Origin: Clostridia bacterium
Lineage (GTDB): Bacteria > Bacillota > Clostridia > Oscillospirales > CAG-272
Direction: 5' to 3'
Assembly: GCA_017468385.1 (NCBI GenBank)
Contig: JAFUIQ010000020.1
Location: forward strand, 1 to 43,656
Length of the DNA: 43,656 nucleotides
Part shown: piece by piece, positions 32,361 to 40,498 of the stretch
Numbering within the stretch: position 1 is the first letter of the stretch
Layout: each line of letters starts with the position of its first letter
Program-made: the position numbers and the translations under genes
The notes under the pieces: generated by a model
Database searches by the model: none
What the model saw: only the letters and a program-made list of their open reading frames with translations
Told to the model about the DNA's origin: nothing

Positions 32361-33524
32361 TCACGCATTCACAACTACGGTATCGCCTTCCAGGATTACC
32401 TGCTTCACATGGACTGCGTCGTCGATCAGAATCAGATTGGCCGTCTTGCCCGCTTCCAGGCTGCCCACCCGATCCTCAATGCCCAGCATACGGGCAGGGT
32501 TCAGCGACGCGAAGCGAATGGCGTGGCAAAGGCCATAACCGGTGTGCTTCATCAGGTTGCGGCAAGCATTATCCAACGTCAGGTGACTGCCCGCCAGATG
32601 GCCCTCGTAGTCATAATTCAAATCCGGGCCGTAGGCGATGCCCTCGGCTTCGTTATTGGTGAAATCCCCCAGCAGCGGCATGGCGTCGGAGATCAGGATA
32701 ATCCGCTCCACACCCTTGGTGCGCACCACCATTTTCAGCATATCCGGTGTCACATGAATGCCGTTTTCATCGCAAATCAGCTCCGCGTAGATGTCCGGAT
32801 CGTACAGCGTGAATTCGTCACAGCCCGCGCCGATGGTCCCCTGGGCCTTGCCGGGCGCCTTGCCGGAATCCCCGTGATGGGTCTGCACCCTGACGCCGTA
32901 CTTTTTCACACGCCGGCAATCCGCTGCCGTGGCGTGGGAGTGTCCCATGGCGAAGATGGCCTGGGGATCCCTTTCGCGGACATCCGCCATAAATCCTTCA
33001 ATGCCCTCCCGGGCGGGATCGATGGCCCAGACGCGAGCCAGATCGCACACTTCCTCCAGAAGCGGAGCGTATTCTTCCTCGTGGATCTCGCCGCCCCACA
33101 AAATGTACTTCTGATTACTTCCCTGCCCGTTCATGTACGGGCCTTCCATATACAAACCGTCCAAAATCCGGCCGACACCGGTTTTGGATGCCTCACGCAC
33201 CCGGCGCGCGCCCTCCACCATTCTTTCCAGATTCAGATTGCAGTAAAACGCGGGAAGGACCGTCGTCTCGCCGTGGCGGACAAAATGCTCCGCGCACTTC
33301 GTGGGTTCCTCACAAAACAGATGCTCCGTGGAGCCGTGGGTGTGGATATCGATGAGCCCGGGTGCTGTATACAGACCGCCCGCATCGATTACTTCCGCGC
33401 CATCCGGGATGGTTACCGCATCCGCCTCTCCCACCTGCGTGATCCGATCACCCTCCCACGTAATGGCACCGTTCCAGACAATGCCGTCTTCCAGGATGAG
33501 TTTTGTGTTGACAATTGCTTTCAC
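32361..33524 (-). CDS. Divergent NagA-like (N-acetylglucosamine-6-phosphate deacetylase family) amidohydrolase
   Basis: A 387-residue TIM-barrel metal hydrolase. Metal and catalytic residues of the family are present: HTH (61-63), Glu127 in YMEGPYM, His195 in MGHSHATAAD, His216 and the catalytic Asp280 in ISDAMP. However, the substrate-binding motif that reads THLFNAM in NagA reads THHGDSG here (215-221), so the sugar may differ. The GTG at 33524 is chosen because AGGAGG lies 8 nt upstream. It is the first gene of the minus-strand operon, divergent from an AraC regulator. Confidence 0.85.
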   Translation of the reverse strand: MKAIVNTKLILEDGIVWNGAITWEGDRITQVGEADAVTIPDGAEVIDAGGLYTAPGLIDIHTHGSTEHLFCEEPTKCAEHFVRHGETTVLPAFYCNLNLERMVEGARRVREASKTGVGRILDGLYMEGPYMNGQGSNQKYILWGGEIHEEEYAPLLEEVCDLARVWAIDPAREGIEGFMADVRERDPQAIFAMGHSHATAADCRRVKKYGVRVQTHHGDSGKAPGKAQGTIGAGCDEFTLYDPDIYAELICDENGIHVTPDMLKMVVRTKGVERIILISDAMPLLGDFTNNEAEGIAYGPDLNYDYEGHLAGSHLTLDNACRNLMKHTGYGLCHAIRFASLNPARMLGIEDRVGSLEAGKTANLILIDDAVHVKQVILEGDTVVVNA

Positions 33525-33575
33525 GAAATGGTCCTCCTGTTGATCATAGTCGGGGCACAAAATGCCGATTGTCTA

Positions 33576-33603
33576 TTGACATCGGTAAACATAAGGCTAT
33601 AAT
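33576..33603 (+). promoter_or_regulatory. SigA promoter of the araC-type gene
   Basis: TTGACA (33576-33581), a 16-nt spacer and TATAAT (33598-33603). On the opposite strand a TATAAT (33607-33612) without a good -35 is a candidate for the NagA-like operon, as expected for a promoter needing an activator. Confidence 0.75.
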
Positions 33604-33614
33604 AAAATTATAAC

Positions 33615-33659
33615 CGTATTTTTTCACAATAAAATGCTATATTCGCTATAAAAAATACG
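33615..33659. promoter_or_regulatory. Inverted repeat between the NagA-like operon and the AraC gene
   Basis: CGTATTTTTT (33615-33624) and AAAAAATACG (33650-33659) are perfect inverse copies separated by 25 nt. The position fits an operator for the AraC protein: upstream of the minus-strand TATAAT and just downstream of the araC promoter. It could also form an RNA hairpin in the araC leader. Confidence 0.5.
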
Positions 33660-33692
33660 ATTTCAGTCATATAACACGAGGAGGCATTTTCC

Positions 33693-34544
33693 ATGGAGTT
33701 CAAACCCTTCCAGGTGTATTCCCTTCTGTCCGTGCGCAGTCTCTACACCGTACATCACATGAACTTTTCCAGTGGCTTCTCCTTTGCGGGCGAGCGGCAC
33801 GATTTCTGGGAATTCAATTACATTCTTGACGGCAGTGCGGGTGCTACCTCCAACGACAATGTGTACATCTGCCACGCCGGAGACGCGTTTCTCCACGCGC
33901 CCAATCAGTACCACACCCTGTGGGTGAACGAAAACGATGCCTGTGAGATCTTCACCATCACCTTCGATGGCACGGGTCTGGAACACAAATTGTCCCCGGG
34001 GCAATATCAGCTGACGGAGGAGGAAAAGCATCACGTGGATGGCATCTTATCGAAACTGGATCGGCTGTTTGAGAACTACAACACCATCGATTTCGTCCAG
34101 TTGGCCGGCACATCCTCCCCCAACAACGCCGGCTATCAAATGATTAAGAATTATCTGGAACTGCTGTGCCTGTCGCTGATCCAGCGGGGGCACGATCTGC
34201 ACGGCACTCCCCTGTCTGACGCGGATTCCCTCTGTTATGCCAAGATCACGTCGTTTTTGCGGGACAATATCGAGGAAAAACTGACCCTGGACGATATCTG
34301 CCGGGGCGTGTACGAATCCCCCGCCAAGGTCAAGGAAGTGTTCCGCCGCTTCACCAACGGGGGCGTCATGCATTATTTTCACCAGATGCGCTGCGAGCAC
34401 ATCATGCGCCTGATCTCCGAAGGACACAGCATCAAAAGCATCGCAGAAACCATGCACTTCTCCTCTCCCTACTACCTGTCCTACTTCTTCAAACGGGAAA
34501 CGGGCATCCCCCCCGCCGAATACAAAAAACGCCAGCGAAGATAA
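33693..34544 (+). CDS. AraC-family transcriptional regulator
   Basis: A 283-residue regulator with an N-terminal cupin-like sensor (RHDFWEFNYILDGSAG.., CHAGDAFLHAPNQYHTLWV) and a C-terminal AraC DNA-binding domain of two helix-turn-helix units (LTLDDICRGVYESPAKVKEVFRRF and SIKSIAETMHFSSPYYLSYFFKRETGIPPAEYKK). It is divergent from the NagA-like/propeller/NagB-like operon and very likely senses its sugar and activates that operon. ATG 33693 follows GAGGAGG. Confidence 0.93.
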   Translation: MEFKPFQVYSLLSVRSLYTVHHMNFSSGFSFAGERHDFWEFNYILDGSAGATSNDNVYICHAGDAFLHAPNQYHTLWVNENDACEIFTITFDGTGLEHKLSPGQYQLTEEEKHHVDGILSKLDRLFENYNTIDFVQLAGTSSPNNAGYQMIKNYLELLCLSLIQRGHDLHGTPLSDADSLCYAKITSFLRDNIEEKLTLDDICRGVYESPAKVKEVFRRFTNGGVMHYFHQMRCEHIMRLISEGHSIKSIAETMHFSSPYYLSYFFKRETGIPPAEYKKRQRR

Positions 34545-34586
34545 CGCCGTTTCACCTCCGGGAACATTTTTCCGCCAAAAACGTCT

Positions 34587-34599
34587 TATACTGTAGTAA
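34587..34599 (+). promoter_or_regulatory. Candidate promoter element before the lipoprotein cluster
   Basis: TATACTGTAGTAA, identical to the sequence before spoVM at 28482-28494. It lies 44 nt before the small ORF at 34643. A -35 box cannot be assigned. A 13-base match can occur by chance in a window this size. Confidence 0.3.
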
Positions 34600-34642
34600 T
34601 TCCGCATGATAAACGTTTTTAGATATAGGGGGAATGACATCT

Positions 34643-34804
34643 ATGAAGAAAAATTCTTTCACCCGGAATACCATTTTGATCCTGCTTCTGCTCTGCGTCA
34701 TCGTGACGCCGTTCGCACGCCATCACGAAAAAGAAGATATACAGACCGACACCACGCAAGCGGGGGACATCTCCGTCGAGGAATCCGACGCCGCCCCGGC
34801 TTGA
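34643..34804 (+). CDS. Small exported or membrane-anchored protein, 53 residues
   Basis: An unrecognised 53-residue frame. A basic start MKKNSFTR is followed by a hydrophobic stretch (NTILILLLLCVIVTPFA) and an acidic tail (EKEDIQTDTTQAGDISVEES). This would be a signal anchor with a short outside tail. AGGGGG lies 10 nt before the ATG; an ATG at 34634 is in frame but too close to it. It stands 34 nt before the first lipoprotein gene and probably shares its transcript. Confidence 0.5.
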   Translation: MKKNSFTRNTILILLLLCVIVTPFARHHEKEDIQTDTTQAGDISVEESDAAPA

Positions 34805-34820
34805 TGGGCAGTATGTGGGA

Positions 34821-34935
34821 CACCACAGGAGGACACGTATGAGACGCTATCTGAAAAGCATGGCCATTCTTGCCCTGATCGCCGCGCTCCTTATGGGGTG
34901 TAATACGATACCCGACACGCCCGATGTGCCGGAGG
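34821..34935 (+). repeat. Conserved 5' block of the lipoprotein genes, copy A
   Basis: 115 bases spanning the ribosome site, signal peptide and lipobox region of the first lipoprotein gene. They are repeated almost exactly at 37094-37208 (copy C) and more loosely at about 35964-36065 (copy B). The stretch from the end of the signal peptide through GATGTGCCGGAGG is identical in A and C, which suggests recent duplication or gene conversion. Confidence 0.85.
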
Positions 34936-35954
34936 TGCCGGATATTCCAGAGGATGTCGGGACGGATACAAGTGCAGACACAGGAACGGACACAACCGAG
35001 AACACGGACACTGACATCGCTATTCCGGCCGAGGATAGGTTTTCCGTAGCATACGAATGTCCTGTTATTCCCTATGTAACGGATTTGTCGGGGATCACAA
35101 AACTGAATTATGATTTGCACAAGGTAGACTTTAATATACTGTCCGATATGTCATTTCAGGACCGACTGTATCCGCTGAACAACGGATGTTGGGCATATGG
35201 GTATAGGTTTTTCTCTGTAAAAACGACCAATAGCAAACAGCTGATGACACCCATTATGCAGGCTATCGCAATTTTGTATCCGGATGGAGCCATACCTCAT
35301 TGGTATCCGCGATGGGCTGAAGACACAACATTTTCCGCCAGACCTATCAGCTTGACATTCACTCTGGCGCTGGCTTTTGATAACGGAGATCTTCTGAGTT
35401 GTCACAATCTTTCCTGTGAATTCCGAAACCATGTGACAAGCAACTTTCGTGGAACACATTCCTTTGGTGAGATGATCCGTGACAATCGCTTCAGCCGTAT
35501 TGCCGCATGCCAGAGCAAAATGTTTGCGTACTATTTTCCGAATGAGTTCAGCCGCCAGGAGACGATCATTCCAGCCTATGCTCTCTTTGACCGATTCACT
35601 CGTCTTACCGATTATAAATACTGCGAACTGTATGCATCCGGTGATGTTTTCGTTGGCCTGTATTACGATAAAAATTTCATAGTTCACACTGATATCATCG
35701 ATGAAACGGGAGAAATCCTGCGCAGTGAAGCAACAAGCCTTCGCGCGAAATATCCGGAAGAAAAGAATGACTACGGCTATGACGGTTTAACTGTAATGCA
35801 GGACAGCAAAACGGGACTTTACTATTATGCAAATGCCAAAGGGGAGGCAGTATGTGAACCCAAATTTACCGAGTGCACCAACATCAAAAACGGCACAGCG
35901 GTTGTGAAAATTGGCTCTGTGCTGTACATGCTGGTTGTAACCTCGGCGGAATGA
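34839..35954 (+). CDS. Tandem lipoprotein paralog 1, WG-repeat-like C-terminus
   Basis: A 371-residue lipoprotein with lipobox LLMGC (Cys21) and an acidic Pro/Asp/Thr-rich linker of about 40 residues. The outer domain shares these blocks with its two neighbours: FTRLTDYKYCELYASGDVF, YPEEKNDYGYDGLTV, and the final YANAKGEAVCEPKFTECTNIKNG. The last block resembles a WG-type beta repeat (a residue pair reporting a state, then KNGTAVVK). Function unknown. ATG 34839 follows AGGAGG. GC content is visibly lower than in the housekeeping genes. Confidence 0.82.
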   Translation: MRRYLKSMAILALIAALLMGCNTIPDTPDVPEVPDIPEDVGTDTSADTGTDTTENTDTDIAIPAEDRFSVAYECPVIPYVTDLSGITKLNYDLHKVDFNILSDMSFQDRLYPLNNGCWAYGYRFFSVKTTNSKQLMTPIMQAIAILYPDGAIPHWYPRWAEDTTFSARPISLTFTLALAFDNGDLLSCHNLSCEFRNHVTSNFRGTHSFGEMIRDNRFSRIAACQSKMFAYYFPNEFSRQETIIPAYALFDRFTRLTDYKYCELYASGDVFVGLYYDKNFIVHTDIIDETGEILRSEATSLRAKYPEEKNDYGYDGLTVMQDSKTGLYYYANAKGEAVCEPKFTECTNIKNGTAVVKIGSVLYMLVVTSAE

Positions 35955-35982
35955 TACATATTTGCACCACAGGAGGACACGT

Positions 35983-37083
35983 ATGAGACGCTATTTGAAA
36001 AGTATCACTCTGCTTGCCTTGATCGCCGCGCTTTTTGTGGGGTGTGAAACCGCAACTGACACGCCGGATGTTCCGAATGTGGAGGATACCACGCCGCCCG
36101 AGACAACTCCATCGGACAGGATTGGAAAGTATGCGTTTTATGAACCATCCGTTATACCTTATGTGACGGATTTGTCGGAGCTCAAAGAGTTGAATTATAA
36201 TTTGTATAAGTTTACGGATCAATCTCCTTCTTCTGACTATGGAATCTTTTGTTTAGGAGATAGAGTTCCATTCAATGAACGCTTTTACCCCTTGGATAAC
36301 GGATGCTGGGCATACGTAACACAACGTTATTGGGTACATACTGTTGATAGCAGAAAAAACAACAACAGGGATAAAAAGACTACCATTCCCCACGTAGTAC
36401 ACATCGTGTATCCCGATGGAAGCCTGCCCCATGTTGATAAGACCACATCCACCGGAGAGCGTAATCCACTGTACAAAGAATTTACTGTTGCTATGGCCTA
36501 TGATACAGGCGATCTGCTTACCGCACGCCTTTATGGAAAATTCAAAAATCAAACAAATATCTCCAAAACACTGGACTACGAAATAGGCTGGTCTACAGGC
36601 GAACTCATCAAAGACAACCGATTCAGTCGTATTGTTGAATATTACGGGGAGATGGAGTGGCTGTATCAAATTGGGCCGTTTTTGCCGTACAATATCACCC
36701 CGAGGTACGCTCTGTTCGATCGATTTACCCGACTCACCGATTATAAATACTGCGAACTGTACGCATCTGGGGACGTATTCCTTGGCCTGTATTTCGACGA
36801 GGACAACATTCTCTATAGTGAAGTCATCAGTGAAACGGGAGAGATTGTACACAGCGAGGCAGCCGATCTTCGAGAAGAATACCCGGAGGAAAAGAACGAC
36901 TACGGATACGACGGTCTGACCGTAGAGCGCGACAGCAAAACGGGACTTTACTATTATGTAAATGCCAAGGGAGAGGCAGTGTGTGAGCCCACATTTACCG
37001 AGTGCACCAACATCAAAAACGGCACAGCGGTTGTCCAAATCGGCTCGGTGCTGTACATGCTGGTGGTAACATCGGCGGAGTGA
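35983..37083 (+). CDS. Tandem lipoprotein paralog 2
   Basis: A 366-residue lipoprotein with lipobox LFVGC (Cys21), a shorter linker (NVEDTTPPETTPSDR), and the same three conserved blocks near the C-terminus as its neighbours. The middle part (residues 60-230) has diverged most, including a Lys/Asn-rich insert (DSRKNNNRDKKTT). It begins 28 nt after paralog 1 with the same AGGAGG-spaced start, so the cluster is one operon. Confidence 0.82.
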   Translation: MRRYLKSITLLALIAALFVGCETATDTPDVPNVEDTTPPETTPSDRIGKYAFYEPSVIPYVTDLSELKELNYNLYKFTDQSPSSDYGIFCLGDRVPFNERFYPLDNGCWAYVTQRYWVHTVDSRKNNNRDKKTTIPHVVHIVYPDGSLPHVDKTTSTGERNPLYKEFTVAMAYDTGDLLTARLYGKFKNQTNISKTLDYEIGWSTGELIKDNRFSRIVEYYGEMEWLYQIGPFLPYNITPRYALFDRFTRLTDYKYCELYASGDVFLGLYFDEDNILYSEVISETGEIVHSEAADLREEYPEEKNDYGYDGLTVERDSKTGLYYYVNAKGEAVCEPTFTECTNIKNGTAVVQIGSVLYMLVVTSAE

Positions 37084-37093
37084 TACATATCTA

Positions 37094-37208
37094 CACCACA
37101 GGAGGAAACGTATGAGACGCTATTGGAAAAGCATCACTTTGCTTGCCCTGATCGCCGCGCTCCTTATGGGGTGTAATACGATACCCGACACGCCCGATGT
37201 GCCGGAGG
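37094..37208 (+). repeat. Conserved 5' block of the lipoprotein genes, copy C
   Basis: Second near-identical copy of the block at 34821-34935; it covers the ribosome site and signal peptide of paralog 3. Confidence 0.85.
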
Positions 37209-38125
37209 ATGTGAAAGAACCGGACTTATCCACGATTACTAAACTGGAGTATGAGCTGCATCCGTTAAACATTTCGCCTCCCACCGCCGGTTATGTGGCG
37301 ATTCTTCCTTTTAAAGATCGTTTCTATCCACTCGATCATGGCAGCTGGGCTATGAAAGAAACAGGCTACACTGCATCTACCGCAAACGGAATTATGAGCG
37401 GCAAAAATACGCCCACCCAGTTAGCGATCCAAGCCGTTAATGTAATTGATGCAAGTGGAATTATACCCAACATCACTCCTTCGTCCCCTGCGGCACAAGG
37501 AAGGATTTTATACCACGCTTGCACATTGGCCATGGCGTTTGACACCGGTGATCTTCTAACATGTATCGATTATTCACTCAAATTCAAAAACTACAAAAGA
37601 CCGGAAGACTTGAAAAACATCCGTGAATATTGGATGTCGGGAGAACTTATCCGAGATAACCGCTTTAGCCGGATTGCCAACAGCGATGGTGGCGCGGAAT
37701 GGCTTTTTCAGCAAGGACCGTTCACGCCAGATATTATTATTCCTCACTATGCTTTGTATGATCGGTTCACACGTCTTACCGATTATAAATACTGCGAACT
37801 GTATGCGTCGGGAGATGTATTCCTGGGGTTGTATGTAGACAAAAACAAAAACCTGCACTGCGATGTGATCAGCGAAACGGGCGAGATTTTGCGCAGTGAA
37901 GCGGCGGATCTTCGTGCGGAATACCCGGAGGAGAAAAACGATTACGGATACGACGGACTGACCGTGAAACGCGACAGCGACTCGAAATTGTACTTTTATG
38001 CAAACGCCAAAGGAGATGCTGTTTGCGAACCCGCATTCACGAATTGCACCAACATCAAAAACGGTACCGCAATTGTTATGATTAAGGACGAGTTGTACAT
38101 GCTGGTGGTAACCTCGGCGGAGTAA
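37112..38125 (+). CDS. Tandem lipoprotein paralog 3
   Basis: A 337-residue lipoprotein with lipobox LLMGC (Cys21). The linker is nearly lost, so the domain starts soon after the membrane. The conserved blocks are again present (RLTDYKYCELYASGDVFLGLY, RAEYPEEKNDYGYDGLTV, TNCTNIKNGTAIV). Its N-terminal coding block is closest to paralog 1 and its later blocks lie between 1 and 2, as expected after gene conversion. A strong terminator follows. Confidence 0.82.
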   Translation: MRRYWKSITLLALIAALLMGCNTIPDTPDVPEDVKEPDLSTITKLEYELHPLNISPPTAGYVAILPFKDRFYPLDHGSWAMKETGYTASTANGIMSGKNTPTQLAIQAVNVIDASGIIPNITPSSPAAQGRILYHACTLAMAFDTGDLLTCIDYSLKFKNYKRPEDLKNIREYWMSGELIRDNRFSRIANSDGGAEWLFQQGPFTPDIIIPHYALYDRFTRLTDYKYCELYASGDVFLGLYVDKNKNLHCDVISETGEILRSEAADLRAEYPEEKNDYGYDGLTVKRDSDSKLYFYANAKGDAVCEPAFTNCTNIKNGTAIVMIKDELYMLVVTSAE

Positions 38126-38138
38126 GAATAAGTCAAAC

Positions 38139-38176
38139 ACAAAACCGGCCGATCCCCATGGATCGGCCGGTTTATT
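38139..38176. terminator. Bidirectional terminator
   Basis: AAACCGGCCGATCC-ccat-GGATCGGCCGGTTT with T-rich flanks on both sides. It ends the lipoprotein operon and the CotH-family gene. Confidence 0.93.
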
Positions 38177-40243
38177 TTATTGATATTCCTCAGAGTTCAG
38201 TCGGGCATCCATATAGTTCCATCTTGTTTCGATGAAATCCCGCAGATACTGCACTTGCTTTTCGTAGGTGTCATAGCGGCTGGGGCTGACGGATCCCATG
38301 CCGATCCGCTTATCCATAATATTCCACACAAGGAAATTCTGCTGCTGGCTTCCGTCCAGCATAGCGGCATAGTCATCCACCGCGCCCAGGGCGGTGGTGC
38401 GCAAATCCTCCTTCACCTCGTTCCAACGTGCCACCAGGCGGTCGGTGAAGCTGTCGTACTGCATCAGGTGATTCATCCAGTTTTCCGATATGTACTGGTA
38501 GGTGGATTCGGTGGTACACCATCCGTTATACCCGGCCAGATCGCCGTAATGATTGCCGAAGGCCATATCAAAATCCCACACGGGGCCCATCTTCAGCTTG
38601 CCGCCGGTCTCCCGCCACAGATAACAGCTGCGGTAGAAGGAGGACTCCGTATTGAAGGTGAGCTCATTGACGATAAACCAATCGACGAAGGAATCCACAT
38701 CGATGTACTCCTCCCATCCGTCGTTATTGACGATGGCATTCTCCATGGCCAAGATGTAGTTTTTCACGATGAGGAATTCCTTGGAATTCTTCACCGTGAT
38801 CTCCGGCTCCTTCACAAAAATGCGAAAAGCGTATTTTGTATCAAAATAATCCCGGTTGTACACGTTTTCCTGATCGTAATCCCAGCCAAATTCCAGAAGG
38901 AATCCCACATCCGTCACGCCGCCATTGCCCTCGATGGGATCGCCCAGATCCAGCCGGCCTTTTCCTTCCTCGATCTTATCGGCGAAAGTGTACACGCCCA
39001 GATAGGTGCCGTTCAGGTACAGATTGACGGGGAAATGGGTAGGCGTATAGGACAGCCCGGCAAGGGACGCGGCGATGGTATGGGCCACGCAGTTGCGGAT
39101 CATAGTCTTGTCCGCGTAGTTGGACGCCAGCACCCAGTCCCGATTCTTAGGCAAACCGAAGAGGGGCGCGCCCTCATCCAGTTTGATGCGGTACGCTTTC
39201 TTGGGAAACTGATTCCACGACGCGTTGCCGCGGCCGCGGATCTTCATAGGATATTTTTCGCCGTCGATGGTCAGCGTACCGTGGATGTAGGTATTCTTCT
39301 CCACGATGGGCACGCCGCCGTCCGTGTGGATCTCCATGAGGGGCAAATTATGGGACAGCCGCTCCGATGTGAGCAGGTATGTGCGAGGCTTTCCGTCGGC
39401 ATCGGTAATTGTGATCGTCCCCGACGCGGTGAGATCCATCTTCTGCGGCGGAATGTTGTGTCCGCCCTCCGTGGTGAAGGAGATGTTCGCGGAACGCACA
39501 TCCGTCTCCGACACGATCAGCGGATAATGCACCAGAGCCAGATTGCCGAGCACGGCCAGGGACACGCCGTCATAAGGCTTGCCTGTGGCGGTATTCATCA
39601 GCGTCACACCTGACAATCGATCCGTGCCCGAACCGCCCAGATTCCCTGCCAGAACTTCCCCGTTATAGGATGCCACATTGCAATAGAGAGCCACCGCCGA
39701 CGGGGCGGGCAAGACATCCCCGATCACCGTCAGAGCGGCGGCGGGGGCATCGATGAGGAGCAATCCGCCCTCGATCAGCATGGGGGCGGCGGTCATCACC
39801 GTCAGAGCAGATACGGATTCCCCGCACCGCACCGTGATGGGTTCACCACCCGCGCACTCCGCGGGCAGATAGATAACATCTACGTCGCGGGAGACGGTCA
39901 GCGGCGCCTCAAATAGAAAGGCCTCCGTGATGCAGAGGGTGGGCCTGTCGGGATATATCAGAAAATTCTCGGAGACGATCCCCTCCCGCAGAGCGGCAAA
40001 GGAATCCGCGAAGAACACCCCGGGCGTTCCCGCAGGCGGTGCTGCCACGGTGGGAACCTCAGGCGGGATCGTTTCGCTGTCCGCCGGATCAGCGGGGGAT
40101 TGGTTATCCGTCCCATCGCCCGATTCCATCGGCACATCCGACACCGGGGGGGATTGTGTATCCTCCCCGGATGGACGAAACGGCGTGCAGGATGTTATCA
40201 TCAGCAGAGACAGAATCCCCGCAAGCAATCGTAGTTTTTTCAT
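38177..40243 (-). CDS. CotH-family lipoprotein (putative protein kinase)
   Basis: A 688-residue lipoprotein with signal peptide and lipobox MITSC, and a Ser/Pro/Asp-rich linker. A beta-rich N-terminal region follows, then a CotH domain in the C-terminal half: IRGRGNASW..FPKKAYRIKL (nucleotide-binding Lys region), FPVNLYLNGTYLGVYTFADKIE, and the metal-binding PVWDFDMAFGN. CotH phosphorylates spore-coat proteins in Bacillus, but lipidated CotH proteins with extra domains are common in gut Clostridia and may act on the cell surface. ATG 40243 is used because GAGGAA lies 7 nt upstream; the ATG at 40249 is too close to it. Confidence 0.9.
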   Translation of the reverse strand: MKKLRLLAGILSLLMITSCTPFRPSGEDTQSPPVSDVPMESGDGTDNQSPADPADSETIPPEVPTVAAPPAGTPGVFFADSFAALREGIVSENFLIYPDRPTLCITEAFLFEAPLTVSRDVDVIYLPAECAGGEPITVRCGESVSALTVMTAAPMLIEGGLLLIDAPAAALTVIGDVLPAPSAVALYCNVASYNGEVLAGNLGGSGTDRLSGVTLMNTATGKPYDGVSLAVLGNLALVHYPLIVSETDVRSANISFTTEGGHNIPPQKMDLTASGTITITDADGKPRTYLLTSERLSHNLPLMEIHTDGGVPIVEKNTYIHGTLTIDGEKYPMKIRGRGNASWNQFPKKAYRIKLDEGAPLFGLPKNRDWVLASNYADKTMIRNCVAHTIAASLAGLSYTPTHFPVNLYLNGTYLGVYTFADKIEEGKGRLDLGDPIEGNGGVTDVGFLLEFGWDYDQENVYNRDYFDTKYAFRIFVKEPEITVKNSKEFLIVKNYILAMENAIVNNDGWEEYIDVDSFVDWFIVNELTFNTESSFYRSCYLWRETGGKLKMGPVWDFDMAFGNHYGDLAGYNGWCTTESTYQYISENWMNHLMQYDSFTDRLVARWNEVKEDLRTTALGAVDDYAAMLDGSQQQNFLVWNIMDKRIGMGSVSPSRYDTYEKQVQYLRDFIETRWNYMDARLNSEEYQ

Positions 40244-40274
40244 ATACATTTCCTCGATAACTGGTCTTGCTTTC

Positions 40275-40303
40275 ATTATAGCAAATCCGGGCGGGTAAAT
40301 CAA
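40275..40303 (-). promoter_or_regulatory. SigA promoter of the CotH-family gene
   Basis: Minus-strand TTGATT (40298-40303), a 17-nt spacer and TATAAT (40275-40280). Confidence 0.78.
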
Positions 40304-40498
40304 TACGCGGTGTTTCGCAAAAGGAAAAATCCTGTCGGAGTATGGATTTTTTTGATCCGATGTGATATACTGTAAGCAGCATATCGTAGTACGAAATCAG
40401 ACGTTACGGTTGTGATTTGGTCACATCATTCTGTTCCGCAGTATCGTCGCTGAACCGATCTGCGGCTATCCTATACTGTGGCGAAAGGATCTCACATC

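Noticed and set aside
31932-33602. Open frame of 556 codons on the plus strand, antisense to the propeller and NagA-like genes
   Set aside because: The minus-strand genes have clear family motifs and Shine-Dalgarno sites; this frame has neither.
40316-40498. Small gene upstream of the deacetylase
   Set aside because: No frame with a ribosome site; only promoter-like TATACTGT strings are seen.
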